Positions 5,525 through 7,190 of a DNA stretch of 7,190 nucleotides are shown here, one piece after another (the stretch's first letter is position 1; the number at the start of each line of letters is the position of its first letter). Both the position numbers and the translations under genes were made by a program. Source of the DNA: Planctomycetes bacterium RBG_13_46_10 (GTDB taxonomy: Bacteria > Planctomycetota > Phycisphaerae > Sedimentisphaerales > Anaerobacaceae); assembly GCA_001824645.1 (NCBI GenBank), contig MHYD01000062.1, positions 60,480 through 67,669 on the forward strand. The letters are read 5' to 3'. Under the pieces are notes generated by a model that saw only the letters and a program-made list of their open reading frames with translations, had not been told where the DNA came from and searched no databases.

Positions 5525-6931
5525 TTAATCATGCCGCAGCGCAACGACGGGGTCAACCCGAGCGGCACGAATTGTAGGATAAATGCCGGCAGCAAGACTA
5601 ATAAGAACTGAAAAAACAATCGCACCTGCACAAAGCCACCAGGGGAAACTAAAGTAATTTACATACGGGACTCCCTGTCTTGACAAAAAATAATTCACAA
5701 CTTGATTGATGGCCATGCTTACAATCCAGCCGAGGATAAGACCAAAGACGCCGCCTAAAAAACCAATCACGCCGGACTCAAAGAAAAATATCTTTTTCAC
5801 ATCTCTGTCACTTGCTCCAACTGCTTTCATAATACCAATCTCTTTATATCTTTCCATGATGGACATCACCATAGTGTTAATGATACCCAGCGAGGCGACA
5901 ACAATCGCTATCATCCCAACTGCGAACAGGAACATATCCATAATTATAAAGGCCTTCTTCATCTCTTCGAGCTGGTCGATAAGAGCAAAGGTCTTAAAGC
6001 CCCAGTCCTGTATTTGCTTCTTCACAGGCTCTATATACTTAGCAGAAGAAACCCTCACACTCACCGAGGAATAACCCTTAATCCGTCCCGGCGATTGAAA
6101 GAAATCCCAGATGCTTGTCAGCGATAGTTTTTCCATCTGCTGTGAAGGCCCCGGCGGAATAAAAATGTCACTGCGTATCGGCAAAGCTCCGCCAAAGCCC
6201 ATCTTCTCCATTACACCGACAACGGTGAAGGTATAATTCCGGCTCGAAAATGGAAGCCTGTCAGACCTGGTGACGTTAGGGTCCTTAATGCCAAGGGCGG
6301 CGGATACAATATTGGCGAGGTTCAAAAAGCCTAAGTCCAAGACAAGTGTAGAAATTTCAAGCTGTTGTCCAATTGCCTCCTGTGGATTTTTTATTCTCAT
6401 TCGGTGCAGCATAGAGTCGCTTATTATCAAGGAATTAGCATCATCAGATGTGTAGGGCTTTCCCGCCCGCAGCTTCGCCAGACCCGATTGGCAAATATAA
6501 GCCGGCAAAACCTGGATGAAAGTAAACTCTTCTTTTTCCTGAAATCTAATCATGGCCGGAAAACGAAGCTCCGGAAAAGCAGACTCGACACCTGTTAGCT
6601 GAGTAACATCATGAATGAAGGCATCATCAATAACTTTTTTGACAGAATCATCCGTAGAACGTGATACTAAATCTTCCTCCTCATTAGCGGGCTGTTCATC
6701 GGGATCGTAGTGATTTCCCCGCGAGGATGATGACGTAGAAACACTTATATAATTAAAAAGCTCCATCTCATTAAACTGGTCGGTGATGTTTTTCTGTATG
6801 CCCTTGCCGAAGGAAATCATAGACACAAGCGCCCCGATTCCTATCACCACGCCGAACGTGGTCAGGAAAGTGCGGAGTTTTTTCTTCCATAGGTTGGCGA
6901 AAGACTGCTCAATATAGTCTGAAATCCTCAT
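5525..6931 (-). CDS. ABC transporter permease, MacB/FtsX (LolCDE-like) type
   Basis: This 468-residue inner-membrane protein has the type VII (mechanotransmission) ABC layout: one N-terminal membrane helix (about 20-41, TFLTTFGVVIGIGALVSMI), a large periplasmic MacB-PCD domain (about 42-325), then three helices (about 328-355, 381-412, 431-452) of the FtsX domain. ERYKEIGIMKAVGAS (360-374) is the coupling segment that contacts the ATPase, and the end YPTIRAARVDPVVALRHD is typical. Such complexes usually drive a periplasmic partner: export of peptides or antibiotics (MacB), lipoprotein release (Lol) or cell-wall hydrolase control (FtsEX). Unusual is a Ser-rich then acidic, probably disordered stretch at about 65-98 in the periplasmic domain. 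Its ATG overlaps the stop of the ATPase gene (ATGA), so translation is coupled; the ribosome binding site is weak (AGG). The cargo cannot be told from the sequence. Confidence 0.92.
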   Translation of the reverse strand: MRISDYIEQSFANLWKKKLRTFLTTFGVVIGIGALVSMISFGKGIQKNITDQFNEMELFNYISVSTSSSSRGNHYDPDEQPANEEEDLVSRSTDDSVKKVIDDAFIHDVTQLTGVESAFPELRFPAMIRFQEKEEFTFIQVLPAYICQSGLAKLRAGKPYTSDDANSLIISDSMLHRMRIKNPQEAIGQQLEISTLVLDLGFLNLANIVSAALGIKDPNVTRSDRLPFSSRNYTFTVVGVMEKMGFGGALPIRSDIFIPPGPSQQMEKLSLTSIWDFFQSPGRIKGYSSVSVRVSSAKYIEPVKKQIQDWGFKTFALIDQLEEMKKAFIIMDMFLFAVGMIAIVVASLGIINTMVMSIMERYKEIGIMKAVGASDRDVKKIFFFESGVIGFLGGVFGLILGWIVSMAINQVVNYFLSRQGVPYVNYFSFPWWLCAGAIVFSVLISLAAGIYPTIRAARVDPVVALRHD

Positions 6932-7190
6932 TTATGTTTTACCTGTCCAACAACCCTGCCGTCACAAAGACTGATAACGTTATCTGCAAATTCTGCCAAT
7001 AAAGACTCTTCATGCGATATCATAATCACGGTCAGGTCTTGATTTTTATTTAAGTCCGACAGCGTCTGCACAATTTCCCGTGAAGTCTTGCTGTCGAGGT
7101 TGCCGGTCGGCTCATCGGCCAGCAGGATTTTCGGCTGATTAACCAAAGCCCGCGCAATAGCCACCCTCTGCTGCTCTCCGCCCGACAGTT
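6928..7190 (-). CDS. ABC transporter ATP-binding protein, LolD/MacB type (5' end outside window)
   Basis: Only the C-terminal 87 residues or so are present; the frame stays open to the right edge, so the GTG at 7164 is an internal Val codon and not a start. Visible motifs in order are the ABC signature LSGGEQQR, followed by VAIARALVNQP, Walker B with catalytic Glu (ILLADEPTG), the D-loop (NLDS) and the H-loop (MISHE). These match the LolD/MacB/FtsE branch, whose ATPases are about 220-240 residues and pair with MacB/FtsX permeases. The Walker A and Q-loop lie outside the window. It ends with the stop TGA overlapping the permease start by 4 bases, so the two make one complex. A periplasmic adaptor gene is often found upstream but is not visible here. 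Confidence 0.93.
   Translation of the reverse strand, partial: LSGGEQQRVAIARALVNQPKILLADEPTGNLDSKTSREIVQTLSDLNKNQDLTVIMISHEESLLAEFADNVISLCDGRVVGQVKHK

Noticed and set aside
5706..6598. Plus-strand open frames opposite the ABC permease
   Set aside because: Antisense shadows of membrane-helix codons; no independent support.
7162..7164. GTG as start of a 78-residue ABC protein
   Set aside because: The same frame continues upstream through LSGGEQQR to the window edge, so this is an internal Val codon of a cut gene.

Overview
The window looks like bacterial chromosome of moderate G+C with one AT-richer insert. The McsA homologue with a GCPNDYEYF-type second zinc half, the small dispersed repeats and the S9/MacB-type genes suggest a Planctomycetota (Phycisphaerae-like) genome. 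That assignment rests on family recall, not on a search, and is only moderately likely.

Layout. Left block (1-1398, minus strand): coaD (phosphopantetheine adenylyltransferase) is followed 13 bases later by a short QueD/PTPS-family gene. Both are served by a clear sigma70-type promoter at 1371-1398. Next, behind its own extended -10 promoter and a repeat-filled leader, comes mcsA, cut by the window edge. Middle block (about 1400-3400, plus strand): a strong promoter (TTGACA, 17-base spacer, TATTAT) drives an unrecognised 47-residue protein and, 14 bases later, a 495-residue HD-domain dNTP triphosphohydrolase. This pair is AT-richer than its flanks and reads like an inserted two-gene cassette. 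Right block (3402-7190, minus strand): a LolD/MacB-type ABC ATPase (5' end outside the window) overlaps a MacB/FtsX-type permease by 4 bases. After a 50-base gap with a strong stem-loop comes a secreted S9 (DPP5-like) serine peptidase.

How they work together. CoaD (CoA synthesis) and McsA (protein-arginine kinase activator in stress proteolysis) are housekeeping. The ATPase and permease form one export or lipoprotein/macrolide-type mechanotransmission complex; the peptidase may be co-transcribed with them and act outside the cytoplasm. The dNTPase lowers dNTP pools, either for nucleotide homeostasis or, as shown for some relatives, against phage. Points most worth a second look: the 47-aa/dNTPase cassette, the QueD-family protein that has lost the usual catalytic residues, and dispersed repeats placed in the mcsA leader and inside the peptidase coding sequence. 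The only gene-free stretch over 300 bases is 1338-1652, described below.
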